Shown here: one piece after another, positions 1-8,374 of the stretch
Layout of the letters: every line of letters begins with the position of its first letter
Numbering within the stretch: position 1 is the first letter of the stretch
Assembly (NCBI GenBank): GCA_903884435.1
Contig: CAISEY010000007.1
Location: 1-46,693, forward strand
DNA: 46,693 nt
Source of the DNA: an uncultured Hyphomicrobiales bacterium
Lineage (GTDB): Bacteria > Pseudomonadota > Alphaproteobacteria > Rhizobiales > Beijerinckiaceae
Direction: 5' to 3'
Notes under the pieces: generated by a model
Databases searched by the model: none
What the model was told of the DNA's origin: nothing
What the model saw: only the letters and a program-made list of their open reading frames with translations
Made by a program: the position numbers and the translations under genes

Positions 1-45
1 CGTGGCGATCGCGCCCGATCCGATCAGGAAATTCCGGCGGTCCAT
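1..45 (-). CDS. Start of a Tat-exported protein (partial)
   Basis: Only the first 15 codons are in the window. They read MDRRNFLIGSGAIAT, which has the twin-arginine pattern (R-R-N-F-L followed by a hydrophobic run) of a Tat signal peptide. A good ribosome binding site, GGGGAG, lies a few bases upstream of the ATG on the minus strand. The mature protein is outside the window, so its function cannot be said. Tat substrates are usually cofactor-containing periplasmic enzymes or ABC binding proteins. Confidence 0.6.
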   Translation of the reverse strand, partial: MDRRNFLIGSGAIAT

Positions 46-146
46 GAACGCTCTCCCCGATGACGATTGTTCCGCGCAACGCGCGTTGCGGCCATCATAG
101 CCGCCATCGGGCCGGAAAGCGCCTGGAGGAAGGCAAGCGAGGGCGC

Positions 147-176
147 AAAAAAATGCCCGGCGTTCCGGCCGGGCAT
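147..176 (-). terminator. Rho-independent terminator of sodB
   Basis: On the minus strand, 40 bases after the sodB stop codon, a perfect 9-bp GC-rich stem (ATGCCCGGC / GCCGGGCAT) with a 6-base loop is followed by a run of seven T. This is a classic intrinsic terminator. It insulates sodB from the Tat-signal gene that starts at base 45 on the same strand. Confidence 0.92.
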
Positions 177-215
177 GACTTGATCGCGGGCGGCGAGGCC
201 GCCGGATGGCGAGGC

Positions 216-812
216 TCAGACGGCCGCGTCGTACATTTCCGCCACGTAGTCCCAGTTCACGAGGTTCTCGATGAACGCCTTGAGATAGTCGGGGCGACGG
301 TTGCGATAGTCGATGTAGTAGGAGTGCTCCCACACGTCGCAGCCGAGGATGGGCTTCGCGCCCTGCACGAGCGGGCTCTCGCCGTTGGCGGACTTGGCGA
401 CGATCACCTTGCCGTCCTTGACCGCGAGCCAGCACCAGCCCGAGCCGAACTGCGTGACGCCGGCCTGGATGAACTCGGCCTGCATCTTCTCGACCGAGCC
501 GAGCCCGTCGACGATGGCCTTCTCGAGCTTGCCCGGGATCTTGCCGCCGCCATTCGGCTTCATCCACTTCCAGAAATGCAGGTGGTTGTAGTGCTGTCCG
601 GCGTTGTTGAAGAGGCCGGCGTTCTGGCCGAAGGAGCCCTTGACGATCTCCTCGAGCGACTTGCCTTCCCACGGCGTTCCCTTGATCAGGTTGTTGCCGT
701 TGGTCACGTAGGCGAGGTGATGCTTGTCATGATGATATTCCAGCGTCTCCTTCGACATGTAGGGCTGAAGGGCGTCATGGGCGTAGGGAAGATCGGGGAG
801 AGTGAATGACAT
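216..812 (-). CDS. sodB: Superoxide dismutase [Fe]
   Basis: This 198-residue cytoplasmic enzyme converts superoxide to hydrogen peroxide and oxygen. It is full length for the Fe/Mn-SOD family. The four metal ligands are visible: His27 (EYHHDKHH), His77 (YNHLHFW), Asp159 and His163 (DVWEHSYY). Gln73, in NNAGQHYNH, sits where Fe-type enzymes carry the active-site glutamine, and Mn-type enzymes have glycine there; this supports iron (family knowledge applied to visible residues). No signal peptide is present. The gene is a single transcription unit with its own terminator at 147-176. It is separated from the upstream ubiD-like gene by about 130 bp containing a strong hairpin (870-894). The assignment is firm; only the metal preference is inferred. 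Confidence 0.96.
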   Translation of the reverse strand: MSFTLPDLPYAHDALQPYMSKETLEYHHDKHHLAYVTNGNNLIKGTPWEGKSLEEIVKGSFGQNAGLFNNAGQHYNHLHFWKWMKPNGGGKIPGKLEKAIVDGLGSVEKMQAEFIQAGVTQFGSGWCWLAVKDGKVIVAKSANGESPLVQGAKPILGCDVWEHSYYIDYRNRRPDYLKAFIENLVNWDYVAEMYDAAV

Positions 813-869
813 GGTGAAGGTTCCGGTTTGAGGACGTTTTACGGGACTGTCTTCATCGTCCGGCGTCGC

Positions 870-894
870 GGACCGGCGCGCCGGGCGCCGGTCC
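870..894 (-). terminator. Strong hairpin after the ubiD-like gene, possible terminator
   Basis: A perfect 10-bp inverted repeat (GGACCGGCGC, 5-base loop, GCGCCGGTCC) lies between the stop of the decarboxylase gene and the start of sodB. It has no T-run on the minus strand, so it may act as a Rho-assisted or weak terminator, or as an mRNA 3'-end stabiliser. It lies about 60 bp upstream of the sodB start codon, so it could instead affect sodB transcription. Confidence 0.4.
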
Positions 895-940
895 CCATAT
901 TCCAGATCGAAGTGGCGTTTTCAAGGTCCGGCGGCGCGGC

Positions 941-2551
941 TCAGATGCCGTCGTTCGGGTCGTGATAGAGTTCTCCGACAATGCCGGTGAGCCCCGGCGT
1001 CGCCTTCGTCAGATGGTAGCGGCCATCCCGGTCGCGACCGAGCTTGCCCTGGTTGCGCAACTCGTCGAGAGCGGCGGCGACCTCGCGGCCGTCGCTGCTG
1101 CCGACGGCCTCGACCACGTGCGAATAGTACAGCGGTCCGGCCTCGAGCGCCTGCTCGACGGTCTGGAACCGGGCCGGGCCGCCGAAGGTCTTGGCGGCGC
1201 AGCGCGTGTGGATGATCTGCCCGTTCTTGCCGAGCGGGCGCGTGCAGTCGAAGCCGGCCTTGGCGCCGGTGCGGCGCCCCTCGAGCGAGGGGTCCATCGG
1301 CATGCCCATCATGCCCGTCACCAGCACGAGATCCTTGTCGGCCTGGAAGCGGGTGCCGAGCGCCCATTCCACCTGACGGTCGTCGCGGATGTCGATGTCC
1401 TCGTCGAAGACATAGATAGCCTTGATCTGCCGCTGCGAGGCGAAGATCGCGTGCATGGCGTTGCGCGCCTCGCCGGGCTGGGTCTGGCGCATCGAGACGC
1501 GCAAGGTGCCGCCGCCGCCCGACAGCGAGCGCGAATAGACTGCGAGCGGTTCGCGGATCGTGTTCTTCAGCAGCCGCATGACGGTCGCCTCGAGCCGCAG
1601 GGCGGTCATGCAGGCGGCGTCGGTCTGGTCGAGCACGAAGGCGGTGCCGTGCTGCAGCGTCTGGTGCATCACGTCGGTGCGCATCGTGATCGCGGTGCAG
1701 GTGAAGATCGGGTCCATGTGAATGGCGCCGTAATAGCCCATGTATTCGCCGTAGGGGCCTTCCGGCTCGAAATAGCCGCGTTCGTCGAAATAGCCCTCGA
1801 GGATGATCTCGGCGTCGGCGGGCACGAGGATGTCGTTCGTCAGGCTCTTGACGAAGGGCGCGTTCTCGCCGCGCATCGTCGCGATCATGTTGTGCTCTTC
1901 ACCCCCGGCGCGCGTCGTCGCGCCGAAGAAGTCGAGCGGGTGCGAACCGATGGTGAAGCTGACCGGCAGACGCTCCTTGCGCTTCGCGCAGCCCTCGAAG
2001 ATGCGCTTCAGGTCGGAGGGGGCGGTGATGTTGGTGCCGGTCTGGTAGCGATTGCGCAGCGACAGGCGGCGGCTGCCGACGTTCGAGCGGCCCGTGAGCG
2101 GATCCTTCACGTAGTCGATGCCGGAGCTGATGTAGCAGCTTCCGTCGAATTCGTGCTGGGGATGGAACGGCAGGCGCGTGAGATCGACATCCTTGCCGGT
2201 GATCTTGATGGCGTGGACGGGCGCCTCGTCGGAGGGAACCTCGACGACCTTCTTCGGGTTGGCGAAACGGTTGAGGAACTCCTCGTAGATTTTCTCCGGC
2301 GTCGAATCGAAGGCGGCCTCGAGGCGCTTGCGGCTGCCGGCGGCCTTGGCGATGATCTCGGCGCGCTCCGGCCCCGCCTGTTTGAACAGAACGGCCTTCG
2401 GGGTGTTCTCGATGATCGAGCTCAGCGCGGTGAGGGACGTCGGCTCCTCGCGGACTTCCACTTCGCCAAGGTCGATCAGCTTGTCGACGAAGCGGCGAAG
2501 CCGGAACTTCTCGAAGTCGAATTCGCGGCCCTGCATACCCGTTGCGCTCAT
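941..2551 (-). CDS. UbiD-family prenyl-FMN-dependent decarboxylase
   Basis: This 536-residue protein has the UbiD (3-octaprenyl-4-hydroxybenzoate carboxy-lyase) fold along its length. Visible family hallmarks are an Arg-rich cofactor region (SNVGSRRLSLRNRYQ, about residues 156-170) and the acidic motif EGPYGEYMGYYG with Glu264 and Glu269, equivalent to the catalytic glutamates of UbiD and Fdc1. Members decarboxylate, or reversibly carboxylate, aromatic and alpha,beta-unsaturated acids and need prenylated FMN made by a UbiX/Pad1 enzyme; none is encoded here. True UbiD is about 490 residues. The catabolic neighbours suggest a peripheral acid decarboxylase rather than ubiquinone synthesis. It lies 110 bp downstream of a Bug/TctC gene on the same strand, probably one operon (binding protein, then enzyme). 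Substrate unknown. Confidence 0.85.
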   Translation of the reverse strand: MSATGMQGREFDFEKFRLRRFVDKLIDLGEVEVREEPTSLTALSSIIENTPKAVLFKQAGPERAEIIAKAAGSRKRLEAAFDSTPEKIYEEFLNRFANPKKVVEVPSDEAPVHAIKITGKDVDLTRLPFHPQHEFDGSCYISSGIDYVKDPLTGRSNVGSRRLSLRNRYQTGTNITAPSDLKRIFEGCAKRKERLPVSFTIGSHPLDFFGATTRAGGEEHNMIATMRGENAPFVKSLTNDILVPADAEIILEGYFDERGYFEPEGPYGEYMGYYGAIHMDPIFTCTAITMRTDVMHQTLQHGTAFVLDQTDAACMTALRLEATVMRLLKNTIREPLAVYSRSLSGGGGTLRVSMRQTQPGEARNAMHAIFASQRQIKAIYVFDEDIDIRDDRQVEWALGTRFQADKDLVLVTGMMGMPMDPSLEGRRTGAKAGFDCTRPLGKNGQIIHTRCAAKTFGGPARFQTVEQALEAGPLYYSHVVEAVGSSDGREVAAALDELRNQGKLGRDRDGRYHLTKATPGLTGIVGELYHDPNDGI

Positions 2552-2661
2552 GTTTCCACCGTACCGTCGGTTGTCCCGGCGCCGGTTCTCCGTGCGCCGC
2601 GTGTTGAATGGCCCATCCTACAAGGTCGCCGCGCCCCTTGCAAAGCGCGGACGGACGGCCG

Positions 2662-3627
2662 TTATTCGAAGCGGACGTTGTATTCGCGCGTGAACTTCTT
2701 CCAGCGGTCGATCTCGTCGACGACGAAACGGTCGAGTTCGGCGGGAGTCGAGGCGACGACCTCGAGCCCCGCCTCGGCGAGGCGGGCGGCCGTTTCGGGA
2801 AGGCGCAGGGCCTCGTTGAGCTCGGCGTTGAGCCGGCGCACGACGGGCGCCGGCGTCGCCGCCGGCGCGAAAACGCCGATCCAGTTGTAGATCGCGGCTG
2901 CGTCGAAGCCGAGTTCCGCCATGGTGGGAACGTCCGGCAATTCCGGCATTCGCGTCGCCGACGTGACCGCGATGGGGCGGATGGCGCCGGACTTGATGTG
3001 GGGCATCAGGATCGCGGCGATCAGGGCGGTGAGCTGAACTTCGTTCGACAGCAGCGCCTGGACCGCGGGCGAGCCGCCCCGGTAGGGCGCGTGGGACATG
3101 TCGATCCCGCCGCGCCGGGCGATCTGTTCGCCCACGAGAAAGCTCAGCGAGCCGGTCCCGGGCGAGGAATAGGAGAGCTTGCGGCCAGGATTGGCCTTCG
3201 CCGCGGCGATGAATTCGGTGAGCGTCGCGCCGGCGACGGAGGGATGGACGGCGACGACGAGCGGCTGGCGGGCCAGCAGGGACACGCCCGCGAAATCCTT
3301 CACGGTGTCGTAGGGCAGGGCGGTCTCCGCCGCCGGGTTGATGACGTGGGCCGACAGGGTGACAAGCAGCGTGTGTCCGTCCGGCGCGGAGCGCGCCACC
3401 GCCTGCGTCGCGATTTTCGCCGAGGCCCCGGCGCGCGTCTCCACGATCCACGGCTGGCCAAGACGCTCCTGCATGCGGTTTTGCACGAGGCGCGCCACGA
3501 CGTCGCCGGGATCTCCCGGCGCGGTTCCGACCACCACGCTGACCGGCCGCGTCGGAAAGTCCTGCGCGCGGGCGGCGCAGGCTATCGTGGCTAGGGTGGC
3601 GAAAAGCAGCGCGCCTGCGCGGTTCAT
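2662..3627 (-). CDS. Bug/TctC-family periplasmic solute-binding protein
   Basis: This 321-residue protein starts with a Sec signal peptide (MNRAGALLFATLATIACAARAQ, cleavage after ARAQ). It continues with the family pattern: FPTRPVSVVVGTAPGDPGD, then a ligand-loop segment, ISLLARQPLVVAVHP-type strands and the SAPDGHT motif near residue 80. Bug/TctC proteins bind carboxylates such as citrate, benzoates, phthalates or amino acids in the periplasm and feed TctAB permeases. No tctAB genes are adjacent, so it is an orphan binding protein, as is common for this expanded family. It precedes the UbiD-like decarboxylase on the same strand, suggesting it captures that enzyme's substrate (inference). It is divergent from a second Bug gene starting at 3784. 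Confidence 0.88.
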   Translation of the reverse strand: MNRAGALLFATLATIACAARAQDFPTRPVSVVVGTAPGDPGDVVARLVQNRMQERLGQPWIVETRAGASAKIATQAVARSAPDGHTLLVTLSAHVINPAAETALPYDTVKDFAGVSLLARQPLVVAVHPSVAGATLTEFIAAAKANPGRKLSYSSPGTGSLSFLVGEQIARRGGIDMSHAPYRGGSPAVQALLSNEVQLTALIAAILMPHIKSGAIRPIAVTSATRMPELPDVPTMAELGFDAAAIYNWIGVFAPAATPAPVVRRLNAELNEALRLPETAARLAEAGLEVVASTPAELDRFVVDEIDRWKKFTREYNVRFE

Positions 3628-3783
3628 GGACGATCCTCCCGAATTCGCGACGCGCTTCGCGCGTTCGCCGTCACCATAACGAGCCGCGGCCGCGATGTCG
3701 CCCCTGTTTCTCTTGCGGCGGGCCGCGTCGCCGGTCTAGTTTACACCCGACGCGGGCCACGAGAATCCGCGGGGGGAGACGTC
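3628..3783. promoter_or_regulatory. Divergent intergenic region between two Bug genes
   Basis: These 156 bp separate the start codons of two divergently transcribed Bug/TctC genes and must hold both promoters. A GGGGGAG ribosome binding site lies just before the plus-strand ATG. No confident sigma-70 boxes or operator palindrome could be named by eye, and no regulator gene is adjacent. Confidence 0.4.
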
Positions 3784-4794
3784 ATGACCGACACATCTGC
3801 TTCATCGCGCGCCCGCGGCTTCGTGTTTCGCGCGTTGTCCGCCTTCGTCATGGTTTGCGCGATCCTGTTCCAATTCACGCGGGACGCGGCGGCGCAGGCC
3901 TGGCCCGCGAAGCCCGTGCGCGTCATCGTGCCTTTCGCGGCGGGCGGCTCGGTCGACGTCACCGCGCGCCGCGTGGCCGACTATTTGAGCAGGAAATTCG
4001 GACAGCAATTTTATGTCGAGACGATCGTTGGCGCGAGCGGCGCGACGGGCGCGCGCGCCGTCGCGAAGGCCGACCCGGACGGTTACACGCTGCTGTATGG
4101 AACGACGAGCGTCTTCGCCATCAATCCCGCGGTCAATCCGAACGTCGGCTACGATCCCGTCAGGAATTTCGTGCCCGTGGCGCGCACCTTCGACAGCGCG
4201 ATGATGCTCGTCACGCATCCTTCCGTTCCCGTGAAGAACGTCGCCGAACTCATCGCCTGGGGCAAGGCCAATCCCGGCAAGCTCAACTTCGGTTCCGCGG
4301 GCATCGGCACGCCGATGCACGTCACGGGCGAAATGTTCAAGTTCATGACCGGCGTGCAAATGACCCATGTGCCCTACACGGGGGGGTCGCAGTCGATCGC
4401 GGACATCATGGGCGGCCACATTCAGGTCCTTTTCGAAAATCCGCTGCAACTCGTGCCGCTGGCGCGCGGCGGCGGCCTGAACATGATGGCGGTGACGGGC
4501 GAGACCCGGAACGAGCAGGCGCCGGAAGTCCCGACGCTGAAGGAAACCGGCCTCGACATCGTCGTGACGCTTATTTTCGGCTTCGCCGCGCCCGCCGGAA
4601 CGCCGCAACCCATCGTGACGACGCTGAACAGCGCGATCAACGAAGCCTTGCGCGATCCCGAATTGCTGAAGAGCGTCGCCTCCTTCGGCGCCGAGGCGAA
4701 GCCCGGATCGCCCGAGGATTTCGGCAAGTTCATCGTCGACGAGTTGCGGCGCTGGAGCGAGGTGGCGAAGGCCGCGAAAATACGCGTCGAATAA
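3784..4794 (+). CDS. Bug/TctC-family periplasmic solute-binding protein
   Basis: This 336-residue protein has a long N-terminal export signal (hydrophobic core FVMVCAILF, cleavage near DAAAQA). The mature part begins WPAKPVRVIVPFAAGGSVDV, the typical Bug opening. Further hallmarks are the KADPDGYTLLYGT motif, NVGYDP, MTHVPYTGG and FGFAAPAGTP. It would bind a carboxylate or related solute in the periplasm. The ATG is preceded by GGGGGAG. The next gene, a metallo-beta-lactamase-fold protein, starts 88 bp downstream on the same strand, so they may be co-transcribed. No TctA or TctB permease gene is adjacent; a tctA gene exists 40 kb away at 45175, with nothing to tie it to this protein. Confidence 0.88.
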   Translation: MTDTSASSRARGFVFRALSAFVMVCAILFQFTRDAAAQAWPAKPVRVIVPFAAGGSVDVTARRVADYLSRKFGQQFYVETIVGASGATGARAVAKADPDGYTLLYGTTSVFAINPAVNPNVGYDPVRNFVPVARTFDSAMMLVTHPSVPVKNVAELIAWGKANPGKLNFGSAGIGTPMHVTGEMFKFMTGVQMTHVPYTGGSQSIADIMGGHIQVLFENPLQLVPLARGGGLNMMAVTGETRNEQAPEVPTLKETGLDIVVTLIFGFAAPAGTPQPIVTTLNSAINEALRDPELLKSVASFGAEAKPGSPEDFGKFIVDELRRWSEVAKAAKIRVE

Positions 4795-4882
4795 TCGCGC
4801 GCCGGAGCGACGCCGCGACGCATCCCGCCGCGCGCGGTCAGCCGCTATCGTCCAGCCAGTTCAGCCAGCGACCGGAGACATC

Positions 4883-5665
4883 ATGCGACAGCCCGGACAT
4901 CCGATCGCGACCCTGCCGCGCGAAATCGCGCCAGGGACGTGGTGGTTCAGCACCTGCCTCGACGTGCGCGACGGCGAACGAATGCTGCACAACCATAATT
5001 CCTGCTTTCTCGCGATCGGTTCGAAAAAAAGCGTTCTGATCGACACGGCCATGCCTTTCGGCTGGCCGCGCCTGCGCGAGGAAATCGGGCGCGCGCTCGG
5101 CGGGCGCCCGCTCGACTATGTGTTTCCGACCCATCCGGAATCCCCGCACATGGGGAACATCGAACCGTTGCTCGATCTCTACCCGCGGATGCAAATCGTC
5201 GGCGACCTGCGCAATTATCACCTTTATTTTCCCAAGGCGCTTTCGCGCTTTCGCACCCTGCGCGAGGGCGACGAACTCGATCTCGGCGACCGTCGCCTCG
5301 TGATGGCGCCCGCGATCGTGCACGATCTCCCCAACACGCTCTGGGCCTACGATCCGGATCGGCAAATCCTCTTCGTGGGCGACGCCTATCCCTACACGCA
5401 CGAGCACGAGGGCGATCAGTGCGGCCTCTATTCCACGGAATTGCCGACGCCGATCCGGCCGGAGGACACGAGCACCGTCATCAGCCGCGCGCTCAACTGG
5501 GCGCGGCACGTCGACGCCACGCCGATCATCGACAAATTGCGCGCCTGGCTCGCGGCGCATCCGGTGCGGATCATCGCTCCCGCGCATGGCGGGGTCATCG
5601 TCAATCCCGAGGAAATCACCGACGTTTTCGAACGCGGCCTGCAACGCGCGAGGGGCCTCGCATGA
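4883..5665 (+). CDS. Metallo-beta-lactamase-fold protein with an HxExPH metal motif
   Basis: A 260-residue cytoplasmic protein of the MBL superfamily. The usual HxHxDH motif reads T-H84-P-E86-S-P-H89-M-G-N: the second His is Glu and the Asp is Pro. Glu at the second position recalls the diiron-binding HxExDH of flavodiiron proteins (family knowledge). The remaining ligands appear to be present: His in VHDLPNTLWAY, Asp in LFVGDAYPY, and His in APAHGG. No flavodoxin domain follows, so it resembles stand-alone MBL or ODP-type domains. Its stop codon overlaps the start of the next gene (ATGA), which encodes a related MBL-fold protein. This implies translational coupling and possibly a hetero-oligomer. 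Reaction unknown; hydrolysis or oxygen/redox chemistry are both possible. Confidence 0.8.
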   Translation: MRQPGHPIATLPREIAPGTWWFSTCLDVRDGERMLHNHNSCFLAIGSKKSVLIDTAMPFGWPRLREEIGRALGGRPLDYVFPTHPESPHMGNIEPLLDLYPRMQIVGDLRNYHLYFPKALSRFRTLREGDELDLGDRRLVMAPAIVHDLPNTLWAYDPDRQILFVGDAYPYTHEHEGDQCGLYSTELPTPIRPEDTSTVISRALNWARHVDATPIIDKLRAWLAAHPVRIIAPAHGGVIVNPEEITDVFERGLQRARGLA

Positions 5666-6453
5666 GCCGGATCGAGACCATCGCCGACAACGTCGTCGCC
5701 CTATCCGATCTCGTCGCGATCGACGAACGGATCAGCTGGCACAGGCCGGGGCAGACGGGGTTCGAGCCCTACAACGAATACGTGATTCTCGCGGGCGAGA
5801 AGGCCCTGCTTTACGACACCGGCGTCGCCCTGCACGGCGATTCCCTGCTGCCGTCCCTGCGCGAGGTCGTCGGATCGCGGCAATTGCTGGTCTTCATCTC
5901 GCGCATCGAAATGGATTGCATCGGCAATCTCGGGCGGATTCTCGACGCCTGGCCAGGCACGCAGGTCGTCACCGCCAACGTCGTGCCCGTGACCGGCCTC
6001 GTTCATCCGCGCGATCGCTCGGCGCATCCCCCCGTCGTTCACATGGAAATGGGGAACACGCTCGGGGCCTTCGGCTTTCCGCATTTGCTGATCAACCAGG
6101 CGCCCATCCGGATGCTCGGCACGAGCTGGGTCTGGAACAGTCTCGCGCGCGTGCTGTTCACGACGGACTTTTTCTGCGGCGACATGCTGCGGAACGAAAA
6201 CGAGAGCGTCGTCCGTCGCGCGGCCGACGACATGGAGTCTCCGCGCGGCATCCGGGACACGCTCGCGCGCAAGTTCGACTGGCTCGACATAGCGGTCATG
6301 GACTCGCTCGAACGCGACTGGAACGAGCTGTTCGGGCGGATCGCGCCGGACATCATCGCGCCCATCCACGGGCGCGTTCAAATGGGCCGCGGCCTCGCGG
6401 CGCGCGTCGTCGGCGATTACCGGCGCGCGCTGTTCGACGCCGGAAACATCTGA
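5662..6453 (+). CDS. Second MBL-fold protein, metal motif degenerate (RxExDC)
   Basis: A 263-residue protein. The start is the ATG at 5662 that overlaps the preceding stop (ATGA); a longer upstream reading frame runs inside the previous gene and is rejected. It shares architecture with its neighbour (N-terminal NEYVILAGEKALLYDTG strand, FTTDFF, APIHGR near the end). At the metal site it reads S-R81-I-E83-M-D85-C86-I-G-N, so both histidines of HxHxDH are lost while Glu and Asp remain. Asp in FTTDFF and His in PIHGR are retained. It may be a catalytically altered or structural partner of the first protein, or may carry an unusual metal centre. No signal peptide. Function unknown. Confidence 0.75.
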   Translation: MSRIETIADNVVALSDLVAIDERISWHRPGQTGFEPYNEYVILAGEKALLYDTGVALHGDSLLPSLREVVGSRQLLVFISRIEMDCIGNLGRILDAWPGTQVVTANVVPVTGLVHPRDRSAHPPVVHMEMGNTLGAFGFPHLLINQAPIRMLGTSWVWNSLARVLFTTDFFCGDMLRNENESVVRRAADDMESPRGIRDTLARKFDWLDIAVMDSLERDWNELFGRIAPDIIAPIHGRVQMGRGLAARVVGDYRRALFDAGNI

Positions 6454-6529
6454 CCGGCGCCCGGCCGCTTGCCTTCGCCGCGCGCGACGCTAACATGAAA
6501 GAAACAGCGCATCGCGCGCGGGAGGGAAC

Positions 6530-7585
6530 ATGTCAAGGCTGCCCGGTTTCCGTGACGACGCCATGACGCGCCGCGGCTTCCTCGCGGCCGCGGCGAGTTT
6601 CGCGGCCGGCGCGCCCGCGCTCGCCCAGGCCGCGCGCGTGACGCTGGGCATCACCAATTCCGTGACCGACGTTGGCTTCATGGTCGCGGACAAGCGCGGC
6701 TACTTCCGGGAGGAAGGCCTCGACGTGAAATTCGTCGAGTTCGATTCCGCGGCGCGCATGATCGCGCCCATGGCGTCGGGCGATCTCGACGTGGGCAGCG
6801 GCGCGGCCTCCGCCGGTCTCTACAACGCGGTGGCGCGCGGCATCGACATCAAGACGGTCGCCGGCAAGAACCAGACTCCGTTCGGGCGTTCCAGCCAGAA
6901 GCTGCTGGTGCGCAGGGACCTCATCGACAGCGGGCGCTACAGGACGCTCGCCGACCTCAAGGGCATGAAAATCGCCAATGTCGCGCCGGGCAGTTCGGCG
7001 ACGGCGCTGATGATCAAAATCCTGGAGAAGGCCGGCCTCGCGCCCGCCGACATTCAGGAAGTCTACATGGGATTTTCCCAGCAAATCACCGCGCTCGAGA
7101 ACAGGGCGGTCGATGCGGCCCTGCCGGCGGAGCCGCAGGCCACGGACGCGATCCTGCGCGGCGCGGTCAGCGCGCTGATCGACTACGAGGTCTTTCCCGA
7201 TCACCAGATTTCCGTGGTGCTCTACTCCGGGGTTTTCATCCGCGAGAGGCCCGATGTTGGCAGGCGCTTCATGCGCGCCTTTCTGCGCGGCGTGCGCGAT
7301 CACGAGGACAGCCTCGTCGATGGCAGGTTCGCCGGGGCGAAGGGCGACGAAATCATCAGGATTCTCGTCGAATACGGTCCGATCAAGAATGGCGAGGTCT
7401 ACAAGTCCTTCGTGCTCAGCGCCTGCCCGCCCGATGGCGAGATCAACGTGGCGAGCCTGAAGGAAGATTTCGCGATCTTCCAGCGTCTCGGGTTGCTCGA
7501 GGGCAAGGTGACGGTCGAGCAGACGCTGGACCCCTCGTTCATCGAGGCCGCCCTGAAGGATCTGGGCCGTTACGCGCGCAAATAG
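6530..7585 (+). CDS. NMT1/SsuA-type ABC transporter substrate-binding protein
   Basis: A 351-residue exported protein. An internal Tat-like signal is visible (MTRRGFLAAAASFAAGAPALAQA, residues 12-34). The mature domain has the THI5/NMT1/taurine-binding pattern: VTLGITNSVTDVGFMVADKRGYFREEGLDV, then SGDLDVG, LADLKGMKIANV and a C-terminal helical region. Such proteins deliver sulfonates, nitrilotriacetate-like or aromatic acids (phthalate, terephthalate) or pyrimidine precursors to ABC importers. The first ATG has a clear GGGAGGGA ribosome binding site at the right distance; the internal ATG at 6563 would start directly at the Tat motif. No matching permease or ATPase gene adjoins it. It lies 29 bp before the racemase-like gene, probably in one operon. 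Confidence 0.85.
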   Translation: MSRLPGFRDDAMTRRGFLAAAASFAAGAPALAQAARVTLGITNSVTDVGFMVADKRGYFREEGLDVKFVEFDSAARMIAPMASGDLDVGSGAASAGLYNAVARGIDIKTVAGKNQTPFGRSSQKLLVRRDLIDSGRYRTLADLKGMKIANVAPGSSATALMIKILEKAGLAPADIQEVYMGFSQQITALENRAVDAALPAEPQATDAILRGAVSALIDYEVFPDHQISVVLYSGVFIRERPDVGRRFMRAFLRGVRDHEDSLVDGRFAGAKGDEIIRILVEYGPIKNGEVYKSFVLSACPPDGEINVASLKEDFAIFQRLGLLEGKVTVEQTLDPSFIEAALKDLGRYARK

Positions 7586-7614
7586 ATTTCAGGAACAGGT
7601 TCGGGGAGGAAAGC

Positions 7615-8373
7615 ATGACGACAGACAGCGCTGCGCTGACGCTTCAGAAGGCCCACGTGGGCGTGATCGTTCCCGCCGTGAACCGCGTGTGCGAGCAGCA
7701 ATTTCACGCCTACGCGCCGGCGACGCTTGGCGTGCACACGATGCGCGCCCGCATCGCGGGCAAGTGGAGCCGGCCCATCGAGGACCTCGCCGGCGAAATC
7801 CGCATGGCGACGGAATACCTGGCCGAATGCGGGCCCGATCTGCTCGTCTACAATTGCACGGCGTCCTCGATGAAGGAGGGTCCGGCGGGAGAGCGGCGCA
7901 TCCTCGAGATCATGCGCGAAGTCGCCGACATCGAAGCCGTCTCGACGAGCGCCATGGTCAGCGAGGCTTTCACGGAGCTTGGCGTGAAGTCCGTCGTCGT
8001 GATTTCGCCCTATCCCAACAACAACGACATTCTCTCCTATCTGGAGACGACGGGAATCGACGTCGCGCGCAACGTGGCGCTCGGCCTGCCGGCCGCCGGA
8101 TATGGCGCGGTGACGCCGGAGCGCTGGCGGGACATCGCGCGCGAGAACGACGTGAAGGAGGCCGACGCCATCTTCCTGTCCTGCGCGGCGACCACGCAAA
8201 TCGAGGCCGTGGCGGCGATCGAGGCGGAGCTCGGCAAGCCCGTGGTCAACAGCAATCAGGCGGTTCTGTGGGGGTGCCTGAAACGGCTGCGGCCCAAACT
8301 CGGCCCGCTCGCGCCCATGCCGCATCTGGGCAGCCTGATGAAGAGCCTCGAACGTGACGGGGCGCGGAACTGA
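7615..8373 (+). CDS. Asp/Glu racemase superfamily enzyme (maleate isomerase / arylmalonate decarboxylase-like)
   Basis: A 252-residue cytoplasmic protein of the aspartate/glutamate racemase superfamily. The subgroup with maleate cis-trans isomerase and arylmalonate decarboxylase is indicated by VGVIVPAVNRVCEQQF near the start and PVVNSNQAVLWGCLKR near the end. Two cysteines sit in the two catalytic positions: Cys81 (YNCTASS) and Cys190 (LSCAATTQ). Two-Cys members isomerise or racemise, while true arylmalonate decarboxylases keep only the second Cys, so an isomerase or racemase is favoured (family knowledge applied to visible residues). GGGGAGG precedes the ATG. It sits between two binding-protein genes and likely acts on the imported acid. 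The exact substrate is unknown. Confidence 0.8.
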   Translation: MTTDSAALTLQKAHVGVIVPAVNRVCEQQFHAYAPATLGVHTMRARIAGKWSRPIEDLAGEIRMATEYLAECGPDLLVYNCTASSMKEGPAGERRILEIMREVADIEAVSTSAMVSEAFTELGVKSVVVISPYPNNNDILSYLETTGIDVARNVALGLPAAGYGAVTPERWRDIARENDVKEADAIFLSCAATTQIEAVAAIEAELGKPVVNSNQAVLWGCLKRLRPKLGPLAPMPHLGSLMKSLERDGARN

Positions 8374-8374
8374 C

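Noticed and set aside
962-2890. Long plus-strand open frame (642 codons) opposite the UbiD-like gene
   Set aside because: It is antisense to a well-supported enzyme gene, rich in Arg/Ala/Gly/Asp as GC-rich shadow frames are, and has no domain.
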